Shown: positions 1 through 6,933, numbered from the stretch's first letter. The stretch is DNA of 9,628 nucleotides from Nocardioides sp. (GCA_023252065.1 JAHEXO010000044.1:1-9628), one strand, 5' to 3'. Translations and numbers: made by a program. Notes: generated by a model not told the origin, from the letters alone.

Positions 1-430
1 CTGGCCGCCAGGCGATGTCGTCGGCCGTGCCGCCGACCAGCAGCTGCCGACCGGGGTTGGCGGCCAGGGCGTCGACCAGCACCGGCACCTGGAGCAACGG
101 CGTGAGCCAGACGGCGTCGCAGCCGCGCTCGGCCGCCAGCGGCGCGGCGTACGTCGCGAGCGACTTCCCGACCAGCAGGACCCGGCCGGAGTCCGGCAGC
201 ACGGCCTCGACCTGGCCACGGACCCAGGCGCCGGCTTCTTCGTCGCTCGCGTGCGCCGGCGGGTCCCACCACACCTGCCGGACCGCCCACCCGTGCTGCA
301 GCAGGGCGGTCTGCGCGAAGAACAGCAGCGGCGCCACCGGTGGGTAGGCACGGCCCGGCACGAGGTACGCCGTCCCGACAGCGGCACCGTCGGGCTCGAA
401 CGACGTGGCCTGGACTCCCGGGACTCTCAT
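1..430 (-). CDS. alpha/beta-hydrolase-like protein, N-terminal part (leaves the window)
   Basis: Reading the minus strand from the ATG at 430-428 gives an uninterrupted 143-residue frame to the window edge, so the C-terminus is missing. The product looks like a small soluble alpha/beta hydrolase. A strand ends in VLLVGKSLATYAA, with Ser90 at the place of the nucleophile elbow (G-K-S-L-A instead of G-x-S-x-G), and LLVGGTADDIAW at 130-141 looks like the strand and loop that carry the acid residue (Asp137 or Asp138). The expected catalytic histidine would lie beyond the edge. There is no signal peptide or membrane segment, so a cytoplasmic location is likely. The start has only a weak purine stretch upstream (AGGG about 9 nt before the ATG), so it could be misplaced. 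The gene lies 116 nt downstream of the NlpC/P60 gene on the same strand. Fold assignment is inferred from motif spacing; the substrate is unknown. Confidence 0.72.
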   Translation of the reverse strand, partial: MRVPGVQATSFEPDGAAVGTAYLVPGRAYPPVAPLLFFAQTALLQHGWAVRQVWWDPPAHASDEEAGAWVRGQVEAVLPDSGRVLLVGKSLATYAAPLAAERGCDAVWLTPLLQVPVLVDALAANPGRQLLVGGTADDIAWRP

Positions 431-476
431 CCGCCAACCCTGCCACGACGAGGCGCCGGCTCGCGGCGACGACCTC

Positions 477-494
477 GCGCGCTCGGACGCGCGC
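477..494 (-). terminator. GC hairpin after the NlpC/P60 gene, possible weak terminator
   Basis: A perfect 6-bp stem (GCGCGC on both arms, 477-482 and 489-494) with a 6-nt loop lies in the 116-nt gap between the NlpC/P60 stop codon and the hydrolase start. No T-run follows it on the minus strand, so it is not a canonical intrinsic terminator. In DNA this GC-rich such a hairpin can also arise by chance. Nothing else was recognised in 431-546. Confidence 0.25.
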
Positions 495-546
495 CCGCCT
501 TCGCGCTACCACGCCGGCTCCTCGAACCTCGGGCCCGGCTGCGCGC

Positions 547-1875
547 TCAGGGCCGGGCGAAGAAGTTCGGGGGGATCCAGTAGTACATCGAGACCTCCTC
601 GACGTCCCGGCCGGTGCGCGGGGCCTGGATGATCATGCCGTTCCCGACGTAGAGGGCGACGTGGTAGATCGACGACGGGCTGCCGGCGGAGCCCCAGAAC
701 ACCAGGTCACCGGGTCGCAGCGAGGACTGCGAGATCGCAGTCGACTGGAGGTACTGAGCCGCCGCGTAGTGCGGGAGCGAGATCCCGCCGGCGCGCCAGG
801 CCCCCATGGTCAGGCCCGAGCAGTCCCAGGCGTTCGGACCGGCAGCGGCCCAGACGTAGGGGTCGCCGATCTGGGCGCGAGCGAACGCGATGGCAGCTTT
901 AGCGCCCGACGCCGGAGCCGGGGGGTCCGTCGTCGGGGGCGATGACGGTGGGGTGGTTGGGGTTGGCTCCGGCGTCGGGTCGCTGGTCGGGGTGCCGGTC
1001 GTGCCCGAGGTGGAACCGGAGGTGTTGTCCTGCTGAGCCTGAGCCGCCTGCTGGGCGGCCTGGGCTGCCTGTGCACGTGCCCGGCGCCGCGCCTCGCGCA
1101 GCGCCGCCTGGCGGGCGGCCTCCTCGGCCGCCTTCCTGATGCCGGTGCGGCGCTGCTGCGCGAGCGCGACGCTCACGTGCTGGAGCCGGGCGAGCCGGTG
1201 GATCAGGGTGGTCTTCTGGGTGGCGATCGACTGGGCCGCCGCGTCTGCGGAGGCGGCTGCCGCTTCGGCCTGGTCGCGCGCCTGCTTGGCCCGCGCCGCC
1301 AGCGTCGCTGCCTGCGCCCGGGCGGCCTCGGCCTGGTTGCTGGCCACCTTCGCCAGCGTCGAGGAGGCGACGAAGGAGTCGTAGGTGTGGTCCATCGTCG
1401 ACTGGGCGGTCTGGATCGTCGACAGCTTGCTGACGACCCCGTCGAGACCGTTGCTGTCGGTGACCGCCGACAGCGGGCTCAGCGAGGGACCGAGCTCGTA
1501 CGACGTGACCACGGTGGCGGCGTAGGCGTCGCGCTGCCTGGTCGCGTCGGCGCCGGCCAGACGTGAGTGGCGGTCGGCGATCCGGGCCGCGCGGCGTGAC
1601 TGCTGGAGCTGCCAGCGCGCACCGTTGTAGGCCTCCGCGGCCTGCTCGGCGCGCATCGAGGCGGTCTGGAGCTGGAGGTCGGCGGCGGCCAGTGCCGCCT
1701 TGATGCCGTTCACGTCGCCGGCCGCGTGGGCCGCGCGATCGCGGGCCGCGTGCACCTGCTCCCTGCTCGGGTACACGTGGTGCCCCCCCGAGGGGGACGC
1801 CACGGCCGCCGTGGCGACGCCACCGAGACCCGCGACCAAGGCCAGGGCAAGAGCGGTGACCCCGGCTCGGTGCAC
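547..1875 (-). CDS. secreted NlpC/P60 (C40) peptidoglycan hydrolase with coiled-coil domain
   Basis: A 442-residue protein with an N-terminal signal peptide (hydrophobic 5-24, likely cleavage after AVA at 24-26). Next comes a long Ala/Gln/Arg-rich coiled-coil region (about 38-282), a Ser/Thr/Pro linker (about 285-323) and a C-terminal NlpC/P60 domain (about 325-442). The catalytic Cys352 is in WDCSGL and His405 in YHVALYVG; Gln417 in IIQAP occupies the third-residue position. Family knowledge: such enzymes cut the D-Glu to diamino-acid bond in peptidoglycan stems outside the membrane, and the coiled coil often holds the enzyme inactive or docks it to division proteins, as in RipA-type proteins. 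The start is GTG (1873-1875) with an AGGAGG at 1880-1885, 4 nt upstream, which decides this start. It has its own AT-rich upstream region and a two-hairpin leader, so it is probably transcribed independently of the PAP2 gene. Domain call is firm; the exact bond cut is inferred. Confidence 0.95.
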   Translation of the reverse strand: MHRAGVTALALALVAGLGGVATAAVASPSGGHHVYPSREQVHAARDRAAHAAGDVNGIKAALAAADLQLQTASMRAEQAAEAYNGARWQLQQSRRAARIADRHSRLAGADATRQRDAYAATVVTSYELGPSLSPLSAVTDSNGLDGVVSKLSTIQTAQSTMDHTYDSFVASSTLAKVASNQAEAARAQAATLAARAKQARDQAEAAAASADAAAQSIATQKTTLIHRLARLQHVSVALAQQRRTGIRKAAEEAARQAALREARRRARAQAAQAAQQAAQAQQDNTSGSTSGTTGTPTSDPTPEPTPTTPPSSPPTTDPPAPASGAKAAIAFARAQIGDPYVWAAAGPNAWDCSGLTMGAWRAGGISLPHYAAAQYLQSTAISQSSLRPGDLVFWGSAGSPSSIYHVALYVGNGMIIQAPRTGRDVEEVSMYYWIPPNFFARP

Positions 1876-1893
1876 GAATCCTCCTGCGTCGAG

Positions 1894-1916
1894 ACGGCCT
1901 CCCCCATGGAGGCCGT
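1894..1916 (-). promoter_or_regulatory. leader hairpin 2, just upstream of the NlpC/P60 ribosome binding site
   Basis: A perfect 9-bp inverted repeat (ACGGCCTCC / GGAGGCCGT, minus strand) with the 5-nt loop ATGGG. Its 3' arm ends 8 nt before the AGGAGG that serves the NlpC/P60 GTG start. No T-run follows, so it is not a standard terminator. Its position suggests an effect on translation or mRNA stability; no known family was recognised. Confidence 0.55.
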
Positions 1917-1920
1917 GTGG

Positions 1921-1964
1921 CGAGTGTTGCCTCGGGTGACTTCCGCTTCACCCGTGGCAACTCG
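1921..1964 (-). promoter_or_regulatory. leader hairpin 1 of the NlpC/P60 gene
   Basis: A long two-tier stem-loop on the minus strand. CGAG/CTCG and TTGCC/GGCAA form the outer stem, with a 2-nt bulge on the 3' side. An A-A mismatch then separates it from a 7-bp inner stem (CGGGTGA/TCACCCG) closing the 8-nt loop AGCGGAAG. It lies between the candidate -10 box and the GTG start, so it should be in the 5' untranslated RNA. The arms are too long and precise to be easily explained by GC content alone. It could be a cis-regulatory RNA or a protein-binding site; it does not match a riboswitch I recognise. Confidence 0.5.
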
Positions 1965-1968
1965 CAGC

Positions 1969-1997
1969 ACGCTAGTGCGCTTTCGTCACAAAAGGAA
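1969..1997 (-). promoter_or_regulatory. candidate promoter of the NlpC/P60 gene
   Basis: Within the only AT-rich stretch between the two genes, the minus strand has TAGCGT (1969-1974), which fits the actinobacterial TANNNT -10 pattern. TTCCTT lies 17 bp upstream (1992-1997) as a poor -35. Transcription would start near 1962, within the 5' foot of leader hairpin 1. The -10 is plausible and the -35 is weak, so position is uncertain by several bases. Confidence 0.35.
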
Positions 1998-2010
1998 CAA
2001 CTTTCACAAA
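1986..2010 (-). repeat. pair of TTTGTGA direct repeats, 18 bp apart
   Basis: On the minus strand TTTGTGA occurs at 2004-2010 and again at 1986-1992, each followed shortly by AAAG. They sit over the candidate -35 region of the NlpC/P60 promoter. TGTGA resembles one half-site of a Crp-type operator, but no inverted partner half-site is present, so a specific regulator cannot be named. Confidence 0.3.
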
Positions 2011-2044
2011 TTTCCCAGAAGTAACCGGCGTGTCGACTTGAAAA

Positions 2045-3079
2045 CTACACCGCTGTAACTTCGGCTGACCGATCCTCCGCCGTCGCCGGATGCCGGCGGA
2101 ACGACTGGTTCGAGACCAGCCCGCCGACGTAGAAGGCGACCATGGCGATCGCGACGCCGGCGATGTCGTCGAAGACGTAGTGCCAGCCGAAGTAGAGAGT
2201 GGCGACGGCGGTCATGCAGGCATTGACCCAGAACACGATCTTCAGCCACCGCAAGGTGGTCGTGTACTGGATCATCAGCGCGACCAGCAGCGTGATCGCG
2301 ACATGCAGGCTGGCGAAGCCGGCGATGGACTGCAGCGACCCGGAGACGTCATTGAGGTAGTAGAGCCGCGTCCACGTGATGGAGCTCATCAGCCGCAGGG
2401 CGCCGGTGTCGGGGAGGTCCGCGAACCGGTAGGGGAACGCGATACCAGGCCCCAGCGTCGGGAGCGCATAGTAGGACACCGTTCCCAACGTCCAGGCAAT
2501 GCATTGCGAGGACGCGAACCAGTAGCCGTGACCGAGGTTGCGCGACCAGATCAGCCACGCCGTGAGGCACAGAGGGACCAGCGGCAGGAACCAGAGGTAG
2601 ACCCACGAGAGCACCTCGGCGGCCAGGCTGGTGCCGAGGGCCTGGTGCAGGACCGTGCCAGGTGGGTGGCCGAGGAACAGGGCCCGGTCGATCGTGTCGA
2701 GCTCGCGGTCGAACTTGTGATTCTTTCCCTCCACGAACGGGAGTTGAGACTTGAGGTTCCGGTAGCTGACGTAGGTGACGTAGAAGCAGAGCAGCCCGGT
2801 GAAGACCAAGGTCATCCGAGGTCTGGTCCAGTGCGCGTGGAAGCGGTCGACCCACGCCTGCCGCATCCTCGACGGATGAAGCCGCGAGACCCACAACGTG
2901 CGCGGCACCAGGTCGACCAGGAAGGCGATCGACACGAGGAGCGGCAGGCGCAGGAAGGAAGGACCGAGGAAGCCGTCGGGGTCGACCAGCGGGTGTCCGA
3001 AGATCAACGAGGCGGCGATCGCCAGCAGCCCCATGCCCACGGCGATGGAGATCATCAGCACATGGGCGCGGCGGAACAC
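2045..3079 (-). CDS. PAP2-family integral membrane protein (PAP2_3-like)
   Basis: A 344-residue polytopic membrane protein with hydrophobic segments near 8-28, 42-57, 88-104, 155-177, 188-204, 254-270, 282-296 and 304-321. PAP2-family core motifs are visible: GFASLHVAI (254-262) with His259, and FGWHYVFDDIAG (297-308) with His300 and Asp304 in the HxxxD arrangement of the acid phosphatase core. Family knowledge: these histidines form a phospho-enzyme and relay protons to hydrolyse or transfer lipid phosphates at the membrane. The extended N-terminus and the G-W-H-Y form of the last motif suit the PAP2_3 group related to inositol phosphoryl transferases. The GTG at 3077-3079 lies 10 nt after the ATPase stop and has no clear ribosome binding site. 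An ATG at 3053-3055 is an alternative start, but that too lacks one. It is probably co-transcribed with the thiamine genes; a role in thiamine metabolism is speculation. Confidence 0.88.
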   Translation of the reverse strand: MFRRAHVLMISIAVGMGLLAIAASLIFGHPLVDPDGFLGPSFLRLPLLVSIAFLVDLVPRTLWVSRLHPSRMRQAWVDRFHAHWTRPRMTLVFTGLLCFYVTYVSYRNLKSQLPFVEGKNHKFDRELDTIDRALFLGHPPGTVLHQALGTSLAAEVLSWVYLWFLPLVPLCLTAWLIWSRNLGHGYWFASSQCIAWTLGTVSYYALPTLGPGIAFPYRFADLPDTGALRLMSSITWTRLYYLNDVSGSLQSIAGFASLHVAITLLVALMIQYTTTLRWLKIVFWVNACMTAVATLYFGWHYVFDDIAGVAIAMVAFYVGGLVSNQSFRRHPATAEDRSAEVTAV

Positions 3080-3089
3080 GCCGGTCAGT

Positions 3090-4103
3090 CTAGGGCCGCT
3101 GCGAGGCAGCCTGCTCCGGGCCGATGACCGCCGTCCGGGAGGCGTCGACGGCCAGGCGCACCCGGTCGCCGGGCACCAGCCGTCGGTCGAGGGAGGCGAT
3201 GGCGTCCAGGTCGCCGAGGGCCGTCCGGCACACCAGCCTCACCTGTCCCGGGGTCGTGCGTACGGTCAGGACCTCGGCGTCCAGCGGGCCGTCGTCGGAC
3301 ACGGCCAGGGCCGAGCGCCGTACGGCGACCGCGGGGGCGGGCGGCAGACCCCCCGCCGCCAAGAGGCGGGCGGCGTCTTCTCCCTCGAGCACGCGGGCAT
3401 AGCCGAGGAAGAGTGCTGTCGGAGCGTCGACAGGGGCACGCCACACCTCGGCGATCGGCCCCGCCTGCACGATCCGCCCGTCCCGCATCAAGGCCAGGTC
3501 GTCGGCGACGGTGAATGCCTCCTCGTGGTCGTGGGTGACCATCACCGCGGTGGTGCCGGCCTGGACGAGGATCCGCCGCAGGTCCTCGGCGAGACGCTGT
3601 CGCAGCCCGGTGTCGAGCGCGCTGAGCGGTTCGTCGAGCAGGAGCAACCGCGGGTCGGCGGCGAGGGCCCTGGCCAGCGCGACGCGCTGCCGCTCGCCAC
3701 CGGAGAGCGTGCCGGGCAGCCGGTCGTCGTACCCGCTGAGACCGACCAGGGCGAGCAGGTCGGCGACCCTGCTGCGGGTGCGCTCGCGGCCGGCACGGCG
3801 CAACGTGAGCGGGTAGCCGACGTTGCGGGCGACGCTCAGCTGCGGGAAGAGCTGGCCGTCCTGGAACATCAGCGCGAACCCACGCCGGTGGGTGGGCGTG
3901 TGGGTGAGGTCGGCGCCGTTCCAGGAGACCTGGCCGGAGGCCTGCTCGAGGCCGGCGACGGCCCGCAGCAGGGTGGACTTGCCCGAGCCCGAGGGGCCGA
4001 GCACGGCCAGGACGCGCCCGGCGTCGAGGTCGAGATCGGCTTCGTGCACGGCGGGGACGCCGTCGTAGGAGACCGAGACACGACGTACGGCGAGGGCGGG
4101 CAT
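3090..4103 (-). CDS. thiQ: thiamine-type ABC transporter ATPase (ThiQ-like)
   Basis: A 337-residue ABC ATPase with all nucleotide-binding motifs intact: Walker A GPSGSGKST (36-44), Q-loop Gln81, signature LSGGERQ (133-139), Walker B LLLLDEP (153-159), D-loop SALD (161-164) and H-loop His191. It energises import through the adjacent permease by ATP hydrolysis at the inner face of the membrane. The ATPase core ends near residue 235. The remaining 100 residues form a TOBE-like C-terminal extension, making it longer than the roughly 230-residue enterobacterial ThiQ. The ATG (4101-4103) shares one base with the permease stop (TGATG), implying translational coupling. The ABC ATPase assignment is certain. 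The thiamine substrate follows from the operon and its TPP riboswitch rather than from this sequence, which alone would also fit other type I importers. Confidence 0.93.
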   Translation of the reverse strand: MPALAVRRVSVSYDGVPAVHEADLDLDAGRVLAVLGPSGSGKSTLLRAVAGLEQASGQVSWNGADLTHTPTHRRGFALMFQDGQLFPQLSVARNVGYPLTLRRAGRERTRSRVADLLALVGLSGYDDRLPGTLSGGERQRVALARALAADPRLLLLDEPLSALDTGLRQRLAEDLRRILVQAGTTAVMVTHDHEEAFTVADDLALMRDGRIVQAGPIAEVWRAPVDAPTALFLGYARVLEGEDAARLLAAGGLPPAPAVAVRRSALAVSDDGPLDAEVLTVRTTPGQVRLVCRTALGDLDAIASLDRRLVPGDRVRLAVDASRTAVIGPEQAASQRP

Positions 4104-5752
4104 CAGAAGGCACCGACGGACGGGACGCGGAGGCGTTCGACGGCGAGCATCACCAGGGCGGTGGCCAGGCCGAGGACGACGGACGCGGCGAGGGCCATGC
4201 CGTAGTTGAGGGCGCCCGGGTGGCCGATCAGCCGGTAGATGACGACCGGCAGGGTCGGCCGGTCGTCGCGGACCAGGAACGACGTCGCGCCGAACTCACC
4301 GAGCGAGCACGCGAACGCGAAGCCCGCGGCCGCCAGCAGAGGGCGCCAGATGACCGGGAGGTCGACGACGAGCAGGGTGCGCCACGGAGGCGCGCCGAGG
4401 GTGGCGGCCGCCTGGCGGAGCCGGTCGTCGACGCCGCCGAGGACGGGCACCAGGATCCGCACGACCAGTGGCAACGCGACCAGCGCCTGGGCGATCGGGA
4501 TGAGGAGGGGCGAGTCACGCAGGTCGAGCGGCGGCTTGCCGAGGGTGATCAGGAACCCGAAGCCGAGGGTCACCGCGGAGACGCCGAGCGGCAGCATGAA
4601 CAGCCCGTCGAGCACGCCGCGCAGGCGACGTTCGGGGCGGGTGCGCGAGCGGCGGGTGACGATCAGGGCGATCGACAGGCCCATCGCCAGCGACATCCAG
4701 GTGGCGTCGACGGCGATCCGCACGGAGTTCACCAACGCCGTCGTGACCGGGACGAGCAGCGCCTGGTGGCTGCCCGGGGTCTGGAGGGCGCGGTAGTAGG
4801 CCAGGCTCCAGGTGCCGTCGACCCGCAGGCTGGTCACCACGAGGGTGGCGACCGGGGCGGCCACCAGCACCAGCAGGAGCCCGGTGGCGACGACGGCTGG
4901 GAGGTCGCCGCGGGTGGGGCGGCGCCGGCGAGCGCGGTCGCGGGCCACCGTCGGGTCCGTCGTACGGCGTGCGCGGGCGGCGCCGAGCAGGAGCGCGGTG
5001 ACGACGAGCAGCTGCAGGATCGAGAGGGCGGCCGCGCCCTGGAGGTCGAGGAGGTTGGTGGTGAGGAGGTAGATCTGGGTCTCGACGCTCGACCAGCGCA
5101 GGCCGCCGAGGGTGAGCACGATGCCGAACGCGGTGGCGCAGAACAGGAAGACGACGGTGGCCGCCGAGACCAGTGCAGGGCGCAGCGCGGGGAGGGTCAC
5201 GTCACGGAGCACCTGCCACGGGCCGGCGCCGAGGGCGGCGGCCGCCTCGGCGGGGCGCGGGTCGAGTGACTCCCAGGCTCCGCCGACGACGCGGATCACG
5301 ACAGAGGCGTTGAAGAAGACGAGCCCGGCCACGATCGCGGCGGGGGTGCCGTCGAGGCCGAGGAAGCCCAGCGGCCCGGTGCGGCCGATCAGCTGCTCGA
5401 ACGCGACCCCGACGACCACGGTGGGGAGCACGAACGGGACGACGAGGAAGGCGCGGAGGGCGGTCCGGCCCGGGAAGTGGAGGCGGTGGAGGACGTAGGC
5501 CGCGGGCAGGCCGAGGACCAGGGCGAGCGTCGTACCGGCGGTCGACGACCAGAGCGTGAACCAGACGGCCCGCTGGATCTCCGGGCGCCCGAGCACCTGG
5601 AGGACGGCGCCCAGGTCGAGGTGGCCGTCGACGAACAAGCCGCGGCTGAGCATCCCCCAGACGGGCAGCACGAAGAACACCCCCAGCACGGCCAGGGGGA
5701 TCAGGGCCGACGCGACGAGGCCGGCGACGCGTCTGTTGAGGAGGGCGTTCAT
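4103..5752 (-). CDS. thiP: thiamine-type ABC transporter permease, two fused domains (ThiP-like)
   Basis: A 549-residue permease built of two tandem MetI-like (BPD_transp_1) domains, like enterobacterial ThiP, which is of similar length. Each half has about six hydrophobic helices and an EAA loop that docks on the ATPase: 169-188 (EAAAALGAG start) and 446-466 (RQAAATLGAPPW start). A charged cytoplasmic linker rich in Arg (about 258-283) joins the halves. The protein forms the membrane channel for substrate delivered by the binding lipoprotein. The ATG at 5750-5752 overlaps the binding-protein stop by 4 nt (ATGA). This start is preferred over the long upstream open frame, which only reads through the binding-protein gene out of frame. 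The stop TGA at 4103-4105 overlaps the ATPase start by one base. The assignment is firm from domain structure and operon order. Confidence 0.94.
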   Translation of the reverse strand: MNALLNRRVAGLVASALIPLAVLGVFFVLPVWGMLSRGLFVDGHLDLGAVLQVLGRPEIQRAVWFTLWSSTAGTTLALVLGLPAAYVLHRLHFPGRTALRAFLVVPFVLPTVVVGVAFEQLIGRTGPLGFLGLDGTPAAIVAGLVFFNASVVIRVVGGAWESLDPRPAEAAAALGAGPWQVLRDVTLPALRPALVSAATVVFLFCATAFGIVLTLGGLRWSSVETQIYLLTTNLLDLQGAAALSILQLLVVTALLLGAARARRTTDPTVARDRARRRRPTRGDLPAVVATGLLLVLVAAPVATLVVTSLRVDGTWSLAYYRALQTPGSHQALLVPVTTALVNSVRIAVDATWMSLAMGLSIALIVTRRSRTRPERRLRGVLDGLFMLPLGVSAVTLGFGFLITLGKPPLDLRDSPLLIPIAQALVALPLVVRILVPVLGGVDDRLRQAAATLGAPPWRTLLVVDLPVIWRPLLAAAGFAFACSLGEFGATSFLVRDDRPTLPVVIYRLIGHPGALNYGMALAASVVLGLATALVMLAVERLRVPSVGAF

Positions 5753-6831
5753 CTGCTGACGATGTCGCTCCACTGCTGCAGCCACGTCTCGCGGTGGGCC
5801 GTGATCTCGGCCGGGCTGACGTCGTAGGGGTGCTGCGGCTGGACGGCGAACTTCGCCCAGGCCGCGGGCAGCGGCGTGCCCTGCCGGACCGGGAACACGT
5901 ACATCGCGTCGGGCAGCGCCCGCTGCACCTGCGGGCTGAGCAGGAAGTCGACGAACGCGCGGGCGCCCTCGGGGTTGTGCGCGCCGGTGAGGACTCCGGC
6001 GTACTCGATCTGGCGGAAGCAGGTGTCGAGCAGGGCCCGGGTGGTGCTGGTGTCGCTGCCCTTCGCGACGGTGAAGGCCGGGCTCGAGTCGTAGGAGACG
6101 ACGATCGGGTCGGCGCCGTGGCCTCCGCCCTGGGTGAAGTCGGTCTCGTAGGCCTGCGACCAGCCGTCGGTGACGGTCGCGCCGTTGGCGACGAGCTCCT
6201 TCCACCAGGTCTGCCAGCCGTCGCCGTACTTGCCGATGGTGCCGAGCAGGAAGGCCAGCCCGGTCGAGCTGGTGGTGGCGCCCGGGACGGCGAGGAGGTT
6301 GCGGTAGGCCGGCTTCACGAGGTCGTCGAGCGACCGCGGGGCGGCCAGGTGGTGGTCGGCGAACCAGCCGGTGTCGATGTTGACGCAGACGTTGCCGTTG
6401 TCGATCGGGGCGAGGCGGTGGTCGTCGCCGGGGATCAGGTAGCGGCTCGCGCCCGCCGGCAGCTTCACGTCGTACGGCGCGAAGACGTCGGCGTCGAGTG
6501 CACGGGTGGCGAAGGTGTTGTCGACCCCGAACGCGACGTCGCCCGTGGGGTTGCTCTGGGTGAGGACCAGCTTGTTGGTCAGGGTGCCGCCGTCACCGGC
6601 GGCGTGGACGACGAGGTGGTAGCCCGACTGCTGGTCGAACTGGCGGATCAGCGCCTTGGGCAGGACGAACGAGTCGTGGGTGACCAGGACGACGTCCTTG
6701 GTGCTGGTGTCGTGGGTGTTGTCGGCGCCGACCAGGGAGCAGGCGGCGAGGGCGCTCGCAGTCACCACGGCCGCCACGGCGGAGACCGCGGACCGCGTGA
6801 GCGCGCGCAGGCGGAGGTGGGTGGGTGCCAT
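5749..6831 (-). CDS. thiB: thiamine ABC transporter substrate-binding lipoprotein (ThiB-like)
   Basis: A 360-residue extracytoplasmic solute-binding protein. The N-terminus is a lipoprotein signal: basic residues, a hydrophobic stretch (about 14-27) and lipobox LAAC, with Cys31 as the lipidated residue. The mature part shows ThiB-family signatures: VLVTHDSFVLP (48-58), GDGGTLTNKLVL (79-90) and GDVAFGVDNTFATRAL (97-112). The later motif VVSYDSSPAF (244-253) is also typical of the family. It captures thiamine or its phosphates outside the membrane and passes them to the permease. It is the first gene of the thiB-thiP-thiQ operon, directly behind a TPP riboswitch. Its Shine-Dalgarno sequence AGGGAG (6840-6845, 8 nt before the ATG) lies in the 3' end of the riboswitch. 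Family membership is clear; whether thiamine, its monophosphate or TPP is preferred cannot be read from the sequence. Confidence 0.94.
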   Translation of the reverse strand: MAPTHLRLRALTRSAVSAVAAVVTASALAACSLVGADNTHDTSTKDVVLVTHDSFVLPKALIRQFDQQSGYHLVVHAAGDGGTLTNKLVLTQSNPTGDVAFGVDNTFATRALDADVFAPYDVKLPAGASRYLIPGDDHRLAPIDNGNVCVNIDTGWFADHHLAAPRSLDDLVKPAYRNLLAVPGATTSSTGLAFLLGTIGKYGDGWQTWWKELVANGATVTDGWSQAYETDFTQGGGHGADPIVVSYDSSPAFTVAKGSDTSTTRALLDTCFRQIEYAGVLTGAHNPEGARAFVDFLLSPQVQRALPDAMYVFPVRQGTPLPAAWAKFAVQPQHPYDVSPAEITAHRETWLQQWSDIVSR

Positions 6832-6839
6832 GGAGCTGA

Positions 6840-6845
6840 CTCCCT
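6840..6845 (-). promoter_or_regulatory. thiB ribosome binding site embedded in the TPP aptamer
   Basis: AGGGAG on the minus strand, 8 nt before the thiB ATG (6829-6831). It overlaps the conserved AAGGGA at the 3' end of the TPP aptamer and the first base of the P1 closing strand (GTC, 6838-6840, which can pair with GAC at 6921-6923). No other Shine-Dalgarno-like sequence is near the ATG. Confidence 0.75.
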
Positions 6846-6920
6846 TCGCCGGTGCTAACCGGATCAGGTTCGGAGGGTCTGCGGCGGCGCCGCACTCTCA
6901 GCCCCCTGCGGGGCTCCCCT
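6841..6920 (-). promoter_or_regulatory. TPP riboswitch (THI element)
   Basis: On the minus strand the conserved aptamer elements appear in order. They are GGGGAGCC, a GCCCC-GCA-GGGGC hairpin running into CTGAGA, a variable TGCGGC-GCC-GCCGCA hairpin, GACCC, GAACCTGATCCGG, TTAGCACCGG and CGAAGGGA. CTGAGA recognises the pyrimidine ring and the CCTGATC side holds the pyrophosphate in known THI elements. TPP binding is expected to repress the downstream thiamine uptake genes. There is no terminator hairpin with a T-run between the aptamer and the ATG 9 nt away, so control at translation initiation is the likely mode. The element matches the bacterial consensus closely. Confidence 0.96.
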
Positions 6921-6933
6921 GTCTTGTGCTCCC

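Noticed and set aside
1876..1975. c-di-AMP (ydaO) riboswitch upstream of the NlpC/P60 gene
   Set aside because: GGGTGAA is present, but it is one arm of a simple hairpin. The long two-fold architecture and the conserved second half are missing, and the leader of about 90 nt is too short.
1981..2010. A second ECF41 promoter upstream of the NlpC/P60 gene
   Set aside because: TCACA occurs here on the plus strand only, without the full TGTCACA, without CGTC 16 bp on, and pointing away from the hydrolase gene.
3080..3125. Terminator between the ATPase and PAP2 genes
   Set aside because: The gap is only 10 nt and has no stem-loop with a T-run.
2898..4205. Long plus-strand open frames antisense to the thiQ and PAP2 genes (also 2090-3127, 4220-5269, 5794-6858, 7120-8241, 8471-9481)
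   Set aside because: They are antisense shadows of clear genes in high-GC DNA, rich in Arg/Gly/Glu, without recognisable domains or ribosome binding sites.
5753..6205. An N-terminal extension of the permease reaching back to 6205
   Set aside because: It runs through the thiB gene out of frame and is Arg/Pro-rich; the ATGA overlap at 5749-5752 and the start of the first membrane helix support the ATG at 5752.
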